Positions 17,935 through 26,257 are shown, numbered from the stretch's first letter. The stretch: 43,662 bases of DNA from Candidatus Borrarchaeum yapensis (GCA_016840515.1 JAEOSF010000030.1:1-43662); one strand, 5' to 3'. Program-made: numbers and translations. The notes: generated by a model from the sequence alone, not told the origin.

Positions 17935-18501
17935 TTACTGTTTAGACCTTTCAAAAGCCATATCTACTACCGGCGTAAGTCTGTTAAGAAGTGAAGGCAT
18001 GTATACGCCGGCTAATCCTCCTAGAATCGCATGGATTGCGAGGAACCCATAGAGGAAAAGTGGCAATGACCACGCCCAACCAAGGAACATCATAAAGGCC
18101 CAGTACAGGAGAATGTCTCCTGGGATGTTGTAGATGAGACCAGCGATCCCATCGGCTACTCGTGAATCTTGGATTTCCTTGTGTGTGACATGGAAGAAAA
18201 GGTCAATAACTACCCCACCTAGAACCCATGATGGAATGATTATCCATATCACTGGCGGTCCGCCTGGAAGGATAGTTGATATAACCCCGCTAACGAATTG
18301 AGTGAAGGTCGCAGCGCCGGTCTTTCCAACGATTGCTCTTACTATTAGAACGATGATGGTACCTACAGGGATTGCAACCACTCCATATAAGCCCGGAAGG
18401 GGTGCAGGAATGAAAGCAGTCGTTAATCCGACCAGTGAAGACAGGGACGCGAAGATAGCCATCAGCGCTAGATCCTTAGAACTAAAATAATGTTCTTTCA
18501 T
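17935..18501 (-). CDS. ECF-type transporter S component-like membrane protein, linked to fmdE
   Basis: The 188 residues have five to six membrane helices in ECF S-component style: ALMAIFASLSSLVGLTTAFIPAPLPG, TQFVSGVISTILPGGPPVIW and IAGLIYNIPGDILLYWAFM. It lies 33 bases downstream of fmdE on the same strand and is probably co-transcribed, so its substrate may relate to the FmdE protein's cofactor or metal; this is inference. A GTG five codons upstream is in frame; ATG 18501 with AGGTGG ahead is taken. No energising EcfA/EcfT genes are in the window. Confidence 0.7.
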   Translation of the reverse strand: MKEHYFSSKDLALMAIFASLSSLVGLTTAFIPAPLPGLYGVVAIPVGTIIVLIVRAIVGKTGAATFTQFVSGVISTILPGGPPVIWIIIPSWVLGGVVIDLFFHVTHKEIQDSRVADGIAGLIYNIPGDILLYWAFMMFLGWAWSLPLFLYGFLAIHAILGGLAGVYMPSLLNRLTPVVDMAFERSKQ

Positions 18502-18534
18502 GTTAGGATTTACCACCTAGAGTATATTCAGGTA

Positions 18535-19263
18535 TTAGGACGAATCTATCGACATTCCTCTTCCATCTAAGACGTAATAATTTTCTTTGGCACAGTTTAT
18601 ACAGACAGGATTGCCTTCTATCACCCTTGCCCTAGTTTCCATGACGTTCTCTCCACAGATTGAACATCTTACTGAAGCAAATATGGGGGCATACTCAGGC
18701 AGGTTGATTTTCATGCGTTTTATCCTGAACATTTCATCTGCGGATTTACTTAATTCGTTGATGGACATTTCATGGAATAGTCTCATCATTCGTTCATGCT
18801 CTTCTGGTGTCGCCTCTTCCCTCTTGGTAACGATCTTATCCCATAGTCCATATGCCTCAGGATATTCCTCCCCAATAGAATCTTCAAAATCGGGGTCTAA
18901 GGCAATTCGTATTGCCGTTCCGTCTCTTTTCGCCACCGTTACTGCACTCTTGCCAAAATCACGGTATATAAGGGCATTGTTTCCAAAGGAGCACCCAGTC
19001 ACCATCTGAACACCATCGCTGAAACAATTGTTTGTCTCAACGATTGCTATGACTTCCTCCATGCCAGTGCTTTTTATTCCCAATTCTCTCACCGCAATAT
19101 AGCCTGCTATCACGCCGTAGGTCATGTAGTTACAAAAATGCCCATGCAACTCACCAGCCTTCTCATGCAGCCTTCTAAGATTTCCAGTTGCAATTAACTT
19201 CTCAATCTCCTTTCTAACCGGATTTCCAATCTCCATTTCTTTTTTTTCTGCCACTCTTATCAA
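18535..19263 (-). CDS. FmdE family protein with C-terminal zinc ribbon
   Basis: Homologue of formylmethanofuran dehydrogenase subunit E; FmdE proteins accompany molybdenum/tungsten formylmethanofuran dehydrogenase in methanogens but occur widely, and their reaction is unsettled. The family core is at about residues 38-115: LHGHFCNYMTYGVIAGYIAV, IVETNNCFSDGVQMVTGCSFGNNAL, YRDFGKSAVTV. The usual HGHxCPG is HGHFCNY here. The C-terminus has a zinc ribbon, CSICGENVMETRARV with CINC. It starts with TTG; the exact start is not well supported. The promoter carries the CGCGTAATAT element found also before mvhD (19393-19415), and the leader is about 80 bases. It is followed by the ECF-like gene. Confidence 0.85.
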   Translation of the reverse strand: MIRVAEKKEMEIGNPVRKEIEKLIATGNLRRLHEKAGELHGHFCNYMTYGVIAGYIAVRELGIKSTGMEEVIAIVETNNCFSDGVQMVTGCSFGNNALIYRDFGKSAVTVAKRDGTAIRIALDPDFEDSIGEEYPEAYGLWDKIVTKREEATPEEHERMMRLFHEMSINELSKSADEMFRIKRMKINLPEYAPIFASVRCSICGENVMETRARVIEGNPVCINCAKENYYVLDGRGMSIDSS

Positions 19264-19366
19264 CTCTTGCGTTTGTTTCTTTTCTTGAGCTTTTTATTTA
19301 ACAAGGGTATACTGCCCACAGAAAGTCGGAAGTATAAAATGTCTAACACAACTAAAACATAGTTGC

Positions 19367-19420
19367 AAATATAAATATTACTATTTTATGCGCGCGTAAT
19401 ATCGCGTTATATTACTCACC
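19367..19420 (-). promoter_or_regulatory. fmdE promoter: TATA box plus upstream CGCGTAATAT palindromic element
   Basis: On the minus strand the TATA box TTTATATTT is at 19367-19375. Twenty bases further upstream is the inverted repeat GTAATAT-cgcgtt-ATATTAC (19396-19415), flanked by CGCG (19393-19396) and continuing to GCGTTATATTACTCACC (19404-19420). The same CGCGTAATAT stands at the same distance from the TATA box of the mvhD-fdhAB operon. The position just upstream of the BRE/TATA favours an activator site. Confidence 0.6.
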
Positions 19421-19475
19421 AATGCGCGGAAAAAAACACAAGATCGTGTGTTAATTAAAAGATAATCGTATTACA

Positions 19476-19515
19476 AGTGAACTACGCCACGCTGAAGTTG
19501 TGGTGCTTTCTGGCT
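19476..19515. repeat. Palindromic unit resembling an IS200/IS605-type element end
   Basis: AGTGAACTACG followed by a six-pair stem CGCCAC/GTGGTG (one G-U pair; 19485-19505), loop containing CTGAAG, then CTTTCTGGC. The sequence recalls the 3' ends of archaeal IS1341-type (TnpB-only) elements. No tnpA or tnpB lies nearby, so it would be a remnant or a small mobile repeat. The 11-mer AGTGAACTACG is repeated at 6699-6709. Confidence 0.35.
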
Positions 19516-19574
19516 TAGTCATTTGTAAAACAATTAATGGAAAAAAAATAGTTTAGTTGAAATCTTCCATAAGG

Positions 19575-21581
19575 CTATCTATCGTGGTCTGCTGGGCATT
19601 GATCAAGGCTCCAGTAGATTACAGGCACATCCGCTATGCTACACTCCTTCAAAAGCTCAGGGAGTAATACAAGAATAGGATCAAAGGTTGGTCCTCTTAT
19701 TTTGGCTCTATATGGAGTGTTGGATCCCGTACTAATTAGATGGAAACATAGTTCACCTCTGGCACTTTCGACACAATGTAATGCTTCTCCTTCAGGCACA
19801 CGTTTTAATGGAGCAAATTTCTTCCTAAATGGCCCTGGAGGTAAGTTATTTAAGGCGCCTTCAATAATATTAAGGCTTTCTCCGATCTCTAATCTCCTGT
19901 CTAATATTCTGTGATATGCGTCACCTTCCTTGAAGATAGGAATTTCAAAGTCTAATTCACCATAAGCTGCGTACGGATGATTCTTTCTCACATCGAAGTT
20001 TATGCCTGAAGCCCTAGCATTAGGACCTGTCACATCATATTCTATTGCAGCATCCGATGATATGTTTCCAATATCCATTGTCCTTGCCTTGAATGAAGAG
20101 TTTTCCATCAAAAGTTTGTCATACATGTTTATTCTCTGCCGCATGTACTGTATAGTCTCCAAAGTTAGTTCCTTAAAATCATCTGTTAGATCCCGGAAAA
20201 CTCCACCTGGAACATTATATACGTGATATATACGACCCCCAGTTAATTCGTCTAGCAGACGAAGAAACTTTTCTCTATCGCCCCACGTAATCATTTGCAT
20301 TGTTTTAAACCCTACTGCCCCAGTGATTAACCCTAAGTTAAGAAGGTGACTTTGTATTCTTGAGAGTTCTGCCTGTATCACTCTAAGATACTGGGCTCTC
20401 TCTGGAGCCTCTAAGTCTGCTATTTTTTCAACGGCACCAATATACGCAATCTCGTAAGATGCGCCGTCAAGTACACAGACACGTTGAATCAACATCGCAT
20501 TCTGATACCATGTTCTATATTCCATGAGTTTTTCAAATCCTCTGTGCAGATATCCCACTTGAGGCATTGCATCTATGACCCTTTCTCCATCAACCTTCAA
20601 TTTAAGGTTAAAGTTTCCAGATCCAGCATGTTGTGGACCAAAGGGAATTAAACACTCATTTGAATTAAGCTTTTCTTGCTTGCTAAATGGTGGAACTTCC
20701 AGTTTTTCTGTTAACGTAGCCTCTTCTTCTTTACCTGTATAACCGTTTTGAATGTGTTTCATAGCAGCAACTATGGCGACGCCTATGGGTTCTGGCCTGG
20801 GAGGACAACCTGCTATCCATACGTCAACAGGAATATACTTATCAATTTGTTTTATGGTATTGTAACTGTCCCAGTAGGTACCACCACTCATTGGGCAATT
20901 TCCGAATGAAAGTACATACTTTGGCTTAGGCATCTGTTGATAGATTCTGATAATTCTTTTGAGAGTTTTTACTGTAACATACCCGCCTATGAGAAGTACA
21001 TCTGCATGTCTTGGGCTATCTGCCACGATAAGCCCAAATCTCTCCATATCGAATCCGCTACTAACCCAAGGTACGGCTTCAATAAAACAACAGCCTGTGA
21101 AGTAATTCAAAACCCAAAGGCTCCTTGAACGTGCCCAACTCACAACGTCAGAAATTTTCGTATCCTCAGGATGCACTAGATCAGGAGGTTGAGCTAGCAT
21201 TTCTGGCGAAAATATAAATTTACTTTTGTCGGGGCCAATCACTACTGGGAAATTTGTCATTTGAAGTGACTCTGTTGGACATACATCTACGCATAATCCA
21301 CAGAAGCAACACCTAGAAAAATCTATTTGGGGATACTCTACAACGTCTTTCTTGGCTTGTTCTGATGCAGCAGTTCTCTCAACCATTTCTATAGCGTCAT
21401 TTGGGCAAATCTTAGCGCATAGCTTACAACTTTTGCATGTTTCTAAGTTTAATACATGCCGACCTCTGGAGTTCTTTGCAATTGGCATTTCAGGTGGGAA
21501 ATTATACGTAATTGGCTTACTAATTAATTGATTAAGTCCTGCTTTTAGGACAGTAAACCCATCTTTTAGCTTTTCAAACAT
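19575..21581 (-). CDS. Triple fusion NuoI-NuoB-NuoD-like electron-transfer protein
   Basis: A single 668-residue chain combines three complex I / group 4 hydrogenase modules. Residues 40-105: two [4Fe-4S] ferredoxin motifs (Cys49, 52, 55, 59 and Cys91, 94, 97, 101), NuoI-like. Residues 145-280: NuoB-like 20-kDa module with the N2-type ligands Cys164, 165, 229 and 259. Residues 310-668: NuoD / hydrogenase large-subunit-like module. In that module the hydrogenase motifs RxCxxC and DxCxxCxxR read R367-V-C369-V-L-D372 and D660-Q-C662-P-A-D665-H-D-R668. The residues equivalent to the terminal nickel ligands are kept and both bridging cysteines are aspartate. This excludes a normal NiFe centre. It is six bases from the NuoC-like gene, at the end of the fdh operon. 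No NuoH, L, M or N-like membrane subunit is encoded here. Confidence 0.9.
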   Translation of the reverse strand: MFEKLKDGFTVLKAGLNQLISKPITYNFPPEMPIAKNSRGRHVLNLETCKSCKLCAKICPNDAIEMVERTAASEQAKKDVVEYPQIDFSRCCFCGLCVDVCPTESLQMTNFPVVIGPDKSKFIFSPEMLAQPPDLVHPEDTKISDVVSWARSRSLWVLNYFTGCCFIEAVPWVSSGFDMERFGLIVADSPRHADVLLIGGYVTVKTLKRIIRIYQQMPKPKYVLSFGNCPMSGGTYWDSYNTIKQIDKYIPVDVWIAGCPPRPEPIGVAIVAAMKHIQNGYTGKEEEATLTEKLEVPPFSKQEKLNSNECLIPFGPQHAGSGNFNLKLKVDGERVIDAMPQVGYLHRGFEKLMEYRTWYQNAMLIQRVCVLDGASYEIAYIGAVEKIADLEAPERAQYLRVIQAELSRIQSHLLNLGLITGAVGFKTMQMITWGDREKFLRLLDELTGGRIYHVYNVPGGVFRDLTDDFKELTLETIQYMRQRINMYDKLLMENSSFKARTMDIGNISSDAAIEYDVTGPNARASGINFDVRKNHPYAAYGELDFEIPIFKEGDAYHRILDRRLEIGESLNIIEGALNNLPPGPFRKKFAPLKRVPEGEALHCVESARGELCFHLISTGSNTPYRAKIRGPTFDPILVLLPELLKECSIADVPVIYWSLDQCPADHDR

Positions 21582-21587
21582 TCATCA

Positions 21588-22067
21588 TCATCTCTCTTTA
21601 TTGTGAGCCAGTGAATACTGTTTCTCTACATATTCTCTCCAATCGAAATCTTTTCTGAAGGGGGGAATCTCAACGGGATCCTCCAAGAAGAGTGGTTTTA
21701 AAATTTGGTTTCCTTCAAAGGAAACTCCAAAGAGTTCCCAAACCTCTCTCTCATGCATAGCCGCATTAGGCCAGAGTTTTGACAAGCTTGGAATTGTAGG
21801 ATTATCTCTTGGAATCTCAGTTGCTACCTTAACGTATAAGTTTTCATGGAGTAAATGTACGATGAAGTATATCTCGAAAGTTCCTCGTTCTATCCAATCG
21901 ACAGCACTAATCGTCAATAATCTTTGGAATTCTTTCTTTCTTAAGTACTCAGCAACTTGGAAGTAGTTAGGTGTTGAGACTCTAACATAATTTATATTTT
22001 CGTCAATAGAATACTCTGCGTTCATCTGAGTTTGAAGATAATTAAAAATCGTTTGAATTTCTTTCAT
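21588..22067 (-). CDS. NuoC-like (30-kDa) subunit
   Basis: Homologue of the complex I 30-kDa subunit and of small subunits of Ech/Mbh-type complexes; it packs against the NuoD/NuoB modules. The hallmark is NAAMHEREVWELFGVSFEGN at about 95-115, followed by LFLEDPVEIPPFRKDF. The length of 159 is normal. The gene directly precedes the NuoI-B-D fusion (gap six bases). It follows fdhB after 139 bases in which I see no gene, so it could also be transcribed separately. Confidence 0.88.
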   Translation of the reverse strand: MKEIQTIFNYLQTQMNAEYSIDENINYVRVSTPNYFQVAEYLRKKEFQRLLTISAVDWIERGTFEIYFIVHLLHENLYVKVATEIPRDNPTIPSLSKLWPNAAMHEREVWELFGVSFEGNQILKPLFLEDPVEIPPFRKDFDWREYVEKQYSLAHNKER

Positions 22068-22206
22068 TGTATATACTCCCTTTTTAGATCTTTTTTCTAA
22101 ATATTCCCTTTATGTAGTGACAAAGGATTTTAGTGTCCTAATTTGTTCTAATTGTAATCTTCGGTGCGTTTCAGTCAAAATATTTCAATCAAGATACATC
22201 TCATTA

Positions 22207-23433
22207 TCATACAGACTTTTTAAAGAATAATGCCACATCATCTATAGTCAATTCAGTATCTGTAACCGTTGCTAAGGGGGCAGGAACAGCTACATTTATA
22301 CCTGGTTCATAATCAAAGAGTGGAGCTACTTCCTTGTTTAGCATAAAGATCAACTTAGATAATGGCAATTCCATGGGACACGCATCCTGACACTGACCAC
22401 AATTTATGCAAGAGTCCATAACGTGCACGATTCGTACCATAGGCCATAGAGGGTCAGGTGGTATCTCTCCACCGCTTACATAACCTCTATCCGCCTCAAG
22501 CATGCAATGTTCACAAAAACATATAGGACAGGCATCTCTACATCCGAAACACTTGATGCACTGATTAAATTGCGAGAACCAGTAGCTAAATCGTTCATCA
22601 GGACTCATAGTCTTGAATGGAGTAAAGTCTTTCTCTTGCCACTCTTGAGCTAGTTTTATTGCTAGTGCATCTTGTTTTCTTCTAGTTTCTATTGCTTCAG
22701 AATTAGGTTGTTCAACTTCAATAGAATCTGCTTTAATCGCGCTCTCGATAAGGTTAGATCCTTTTTCGGAACAAACCTCAATAAACGTCTTTTTTTCATT
22801 CGTGGTTCCCCATCTCCCACAAGCTATATCCGCCATAGTTGGAATATTGATTTCACATCTCCGACAATTTTCTCTTCTGCCGTATCCTTCTTCTTCTAAT
22901 ACTTTTAGATCTCTTTCCACTTCTGTTTCGTCTTTTAGTCTTATCTTAAGTTTTCCATCTTCAATTTCTTCTTTGATAACATCTGAGGGATTTACACCAA
23001 ATTTTTCTTTGAACATTTCTTTGGCTTTTTGTGGTGAGAATGTACCAGTACAGTTTAGCCCAATAAGAAGTAAATTCTCAAGATGCATTACCTCTCTTTT
23101 GGCTAGTTCAATGAGCGCCCTAGCATCACACGGTTTGCAGACTACAGCAAGTTTGCGATTATAAACACCCGCCATATATTCTTTAAGATAGCGGGGAATA
23201 TTTATAGAGCTAGAATGCAATACTCCTGCAGTATCTTTTATTTCTTCTGGATCAGTAATTAGCACAGGTATACTATCGTATCTGTCACCATCCCTTGCTT
23301 TTATAGCTAATACTGCATCTACAAGTCCACTTTCTAGAGCAAATTTCAGAAGCGCAGTAACTGCACCACCACAGTCTGCCTTGTTTCGATTTTCCTCATT
23401 TGAAGCCCAGGCGAGATACATATCACCATTCAT
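22207..23433 (-). CDS. fdhB: Formate dehydrogenase beta subunit / FrhB family flavo-iron-sulfur protein
   Basis: FAD and iron-sulfur subunit that passes electrons between the molybdopterin subunit and coenzyme F420 or a partner protein. The N-terminal ~290 residues are the FrhB/FdhB domain (DCGGAVTALLKFALESGLVDAVLAI; KPCDARALIELAKR; GRRENCRRCEINIPTMADIACG). The C-terminal part has two ferredoxin-type clusters, CIKCFGCRDACP and CINCGQCQDACP. Its 408 residues suit methanogen FdhB. An upstream GTG-type frame overlaps fdhA; the ATG at 23433 shares the TAATG junction with the fdhA stop and has GGAGGTAG ahead. Whether it uses F420 cannot be told from sequence alone. Confidence 0.9.
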   Translation of the reverse strand: MNGDMYLAWASNEENRNKADCGGAVTALLKFALESGLVDAVLAIKARDGDRYDSIPVLITDPEEIKDTAGVLHSSSINIPRYLKEYMAGVYNRKLAVVCKPCDARALIELAKREVMHLENLLLIGLNCTGTFSPQKAKEMFKEKFGVNPSDVIKEEIEDGKLKIRLKDETEVERDLKVLEEEGYGRRENCRRCEINIPTMADIACGRWGTTNEKKTFIEVCSEKGSNLIESAIKADSIEVEQPNSEAIETRRKQDALAIKLAQEWQEKDFTPFKTMSPDERFSYWFSQFNQCIKCFGCRDACPICFCEHCMLEADRGYVSGGEIPPDPLWPMVRIVHVMDSCINCGQCQDACPMELPLSKLIFMLNKEVAPLFDYEPGINVAVPAPLATVTDTELTIDDVALFFKKSV

Positions 23434-25460
23434 TATTCTACCTCCATTCTTACAGCACATACTTTGAACTCAGGCATTTTACACTTAGGATCAAAGGCTG
23501 GGTTTGTTAATACATTGGCTGGTGAATCGCCAAAGTGAAAGGGTGTGAAAACCATCCCTTGAGGCACATCTTCAGTGATCATTACTTTAGCTTTAATACT
23601 ACCCCGCCTCGTTTTCAAAACAACCCACCCCCCATTAGTGGTTTCCAGTTTTATTGCGTCTTTAGGATTAATTTGAACAAAATTATATGGCACTTCTGCA
23701 TTTAGTTTATCAGTTCTCCTAGTCATTGTCCCAGTATGATAATGGAAGATGCTTCTTCCAGTAGACAGAACATAAGGGTATTCCTCGTCTGGTAATTCAG
23801 CTGGAGGTCTATACTCCACCACCTGAAAATGACCAAGGCCATCGGGAGTATTAAATTTTTCAGTAAACATTGTGGGTGTCCCTGGGTGATCTTCAGAAGG
23901 ACAAGGCCATTGAATCCCTCCTACTGTTTTCTCTATCCTTTCATAAGTTAAGCCAGCATACTGGGGAACGCACTTTCTTATCTCTTCGAAAATTTCCCTA
24001 GGATTTTCATAGTTGAATTTATCCTTAAAGCCCATTGCTTCCGCCAAATCACAGATTATGAGCCAATCAGGTTTAGCCTCACCAGGAGGGTCAATCACTT
24101 TATTTATCTTTTGAACTCTTCTATCAACCCATGCATGTACTCCTTCTCTCTCAACCCATGTAGCTGCTGGTAATACTACATCTGCAAGTTTTGCTGTCTC
24201 TGTCATGAATATGTCTTGAACTACTAGAAAATCGAGGTTCTCAAGAGACTGCCTTATACTATTTGTATCAGGCCCTGAAATCATAGGATTTGTTCCTACC
24301 ACATAAATAACCTTACAATTATGCACAATATCCATATAGGTTCGACCGGGGTTAATTGGAAGTTTTTCTACTCCCCAGCGCTCTTGAAAGAAATCGGCTG
24401 CCTCCTGACTTACCCGTTTGAAACCAGGGTAGAAGACGTTAACGCAGCCCATATCCCCTGATCCCTCTCCGTTTATTTGTCCCCTCATGGGGTTAACACC
24501 AGTTCCTGGCTTTCCAATATGTCCAGTTAATAGCGCTAGGTCAGCAAGCACCTTGACATTATCCGCTCCAGTAGTGTGCTGAGTTATACCTTCATCATAT
24601 TGGATGCACCCCCTCTCTGCATTGGCGTAGGTAAGTGCAGCCTTTCTAATTTTTTCTATAGAAATACCTGTGATCTGTTCGATTTGTTTTAAGTCAATCG
24701 TGGAGAGAAAATCGCGCAAATCATTGAAGCCAGCAGTTCTTGATTCTATAAATTCTCTATTTTCAAGCCCTTCATCAATAATAATACTCATTATGCCATT
24801 TATCAAGGCAACATCTGTGCCAGGCCTCAGTTGTAAGTGAATATCTGCTAGATGTCTTGCAGTAACGCTTTTTCGTGGATCTATCACAATTACCTTGGCT
24901 CCCTTCTTCTTTGCTCGAAGCACCCTTTTTGCTATCATAGGGAAGGTTTCTTTGATATTAACCCCAGCGATGATAAAGCAATCCGCGAATTCATAATCTA
25001 ACTGAGAAGTTTCCATAACACCGGAGCCAACTGTTGGTCCAAGTCCTGCAACTGTTGCAGAATGACAGAACCTTGCACAATATTCGATGTTATTGGTACC
25101 CACAATGACCCGAGCAAATTTCTGAAGCACATAACTCGCCTCGTTCGTGGTCTTTCCTGAACCCAGTATACCAAAGGATTCGGGTGAAATATCCTTTAAA
25201 GCAGCAGAAACTAAGTCAAGTGCCTTTTCCCAAGTAATTTCTTCAAATTTGCCGTTATCTTTAAGCAATGGTTTTTTAAGTCGGTCTTCGCTATACAAAA
25301 ATGAGTAGGATCTTCTGCCTTTAGGACAATTTGTCCCTTCGTTTATAGGATGTTCCTTCCATGGCTCTATGCCTATTATTTCGCCGTCCTTGACCACAAG
25401 ATTTAGTCCACAGCCACAACCACAGTAAGGACATATAGTTGATACAAACTGCATATCCAT
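23433..25460 (-). CDS. fdhA: Formate dehydrogenase alpha (molybdopterin) subunit, Cys type
   Basis: Molybdenum or tungsten bis-MGD enzyme oxidising formate or reducing CO2. The N-terminal [4Fe-4S] ligands are Cys10, 13, 17 and 45 with the electron-relay Lys47. The metal ligand is Cys132 in CARFCHSATVAGL, replacing the selenocysteine of E. coli FdhF, with the following His133 conserved. The C-terminal molydopterin dinucleotide-binding domain (from about 550, YVLSTGRSIFHYHTGTMTRR) is present. Its 675 residues match archaeal FdhA. It is two bases behind mvhD and joined to fdhB through TAATG, a tight operon. In methanogens this trio delivers formate electrons to HdrABC; here Nuo-like subunits follow instead. 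Confidence 0.93.
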   Translation of the reverse strand: MDMQFVSTICPYCGCGCGLNLVVKDGEIIGIEPWKEHPINEGTNCPKGRRSYSFLYSEDRLKKPLLKDNGKFEEITWEKALDLVSAALKDISPESFGILGSGKTTNEASYVLQKFARVIVGTNNIEYCARFCHSATVAGLGPTVGSGVMETSQLDYEFADCFIIAGVNIKETFPMIAKRVLRAKKKGAKVIVIDPRKSVTARHLADIHLQLRPGTDVALINGIMSIIIDEGLENREFIESRTAGFNDLRDFLSTIDLKQIEQITGISIEKIRKAALTYANAERGCIQYDEGITQHTTGADNVKVLADLALLTGHIGKPGTGVNPMRGQINGEGSGDMGCVNVFYPGFKRVSQEAADFFQERWGVEKLPINPGRTYMDIVHNCKVIYVVGTNPMISGPDTNSIRQSLENLDFLVVQDIFMTETAKLADVVLPAATWVEREGVHAWVDRRVQKINKVIDPPGEAKPDWLIICDLAEAMGFKDKFNYENPREIFEEIRKCVPQYAGLTYERIEKTVGGIQWPCPSEDHPGTPTMFTEKFNTPDGLGHFQVVEYRPPAELPDEEYPYVLSTGRSIFHYHTGTMTRRTDKLNAEVPYNFVQINPKDAIKLETTNGGWVVLKTRRGSIKAKVMITEDVPQGMVFTPFHFGDSPANVLTNPAFDPKCKMPEFKVCAVRMEVE

Positions 25461-25462
25461 TT

Positions 25463-25906
25463 TTATTCACCTTTTAGCGGATTTGGACCTAGTTCCTTTA
25501 TTGTCTGACTAAAACTTGAAACAGTATCCGCGACTTTCTGTCCTTCAGATGCTCCTATCCATTCTAACCTGAGCCTCTCGCTGCCAATTCCTATTGCATC
25601 AAGAAAAAGTTTTACTAACGTAACTCGTCTTCTAGTCCAAAGATTTCCCTTTATGTAATGACAATCTCCAGGGTGACAGCCCGCAATCAGAACACCATCT
25701 GCACCCTTAACGAAGGCCCCTAATACCAGCGGTATGTTTACTCTTCCCGAACACATTACCCTGATAATCCGGATATTGGGAGGATAACTCATTCTGGAGA
25801 TGCCGGCCAAATCTGAGGCGGAATAGGCACACCAGTTACAAAAAAAGCCTACAATCTTAGGTTCGAATTCTTTTTTGATAACAGTCTCAATCTCCACTTC
25901 AACCAT
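25463..25906 (-). CDS. mvhD: MvhD-type iron-sulfur subunit
   Basis: Small [2Fe-2S] protein of 147 residues that links a hydrogenase or formate dehydrogenase to heterodisulfide reductase HdrA in methanogens. The five cysteines of the family are at 23, 26, 52, 77 and 82, in FFCNWCAYSASDLAG, MCSGR and GCHPGDCHY. It is first in the operon, two bases before fdhA, and starts behind AAGGTGAG. No hdrA is in this window, so either HdrABC is encoded elsewhere or this protein connects Fdh with the NuoC/NuoIBD-like proteins at the end of the operon. The promoter upstream carries the shared CGCGTAATAT element and gives a long leader of about 115 bases. Confidence 0.9.
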   Translation of the reverse strand: MVEVEIETVIKKEFEPKIVGFFCNWCAYSASDLAGISRMSYPPNIRIIRVMCSGRVNIPLVLGAFVKGADGVLIAGCHPGDCHYIKGNLWTRRRVTLVKLFLDAIGIGSERLRLEWIGASEGQKVADTVSSFSQTIKELGPNPLKGE

Positions 25907-26257
25907 TTATCTCACCTTAGTTTGATAGTTTGGATCCATGTTACAAATTGTAACTTTTTGAGACATAATTCTTAATGTATGAGTTCAAATAGCAAATCTA
26001 TATTTCAAATTGTTATGTTATAATCGTTCGTTACATATCCTACTATATAAGTATTATTATTCTGAGTACGCGTAATATTACCCTGGCATATTCAAAGACT
26101 TAAAGAGAAGAAAAAATGAGGCAAAGTGTCGATAAAAAGATAATGAGCTATTCAAAAAATGAGAACCTTTCGTAGTCAAGATATACTGAGAATAAGGATT
26201 TCCAACAAGTTAAAGGTTCTATTTTTCTCACGAAACTTCGTCTTTAGAGAGAATAGT
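25907..26257. other. 351-base spacer holding the mvhD-fdh promoter and long leader
   Basis: No coding frame is convincing on either strand. The mvhD promoter elements lie at 26043-26081. The ~115 bases between the expected transcription start and mvhD are AT-rich, and I do not recognise a riboswitch fold in them. Confidence 0.4.
26043..26083 (-). promoter_or_regulatory. mvhD-fdhAB operon promoter: TATA box plus CGCGTAATATTAC palindrome
   Basis: On the minus strand CTTATATAG (26043-26051) is the TATA box. The perfect 10-bp palindrome GTAATATTAC is at 26072-26081, preceded in plus-strand reading by CGC. The ten bases CGCGTAATAT (26069-26078) are identical to 19393-19402 before fmdE, and in both cases the repeat begins exactly 20 bases from the edge of the TATA box. 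Confidence 0.6.

Noticed and set aside
19575..21581. Calling the NuoD-like part a NiFe hydrogenase large subunit
   Set aside because: Both CxxC motifs lack their second cysteine, so a NiFe centre cannot be assembled as in known enzymes.
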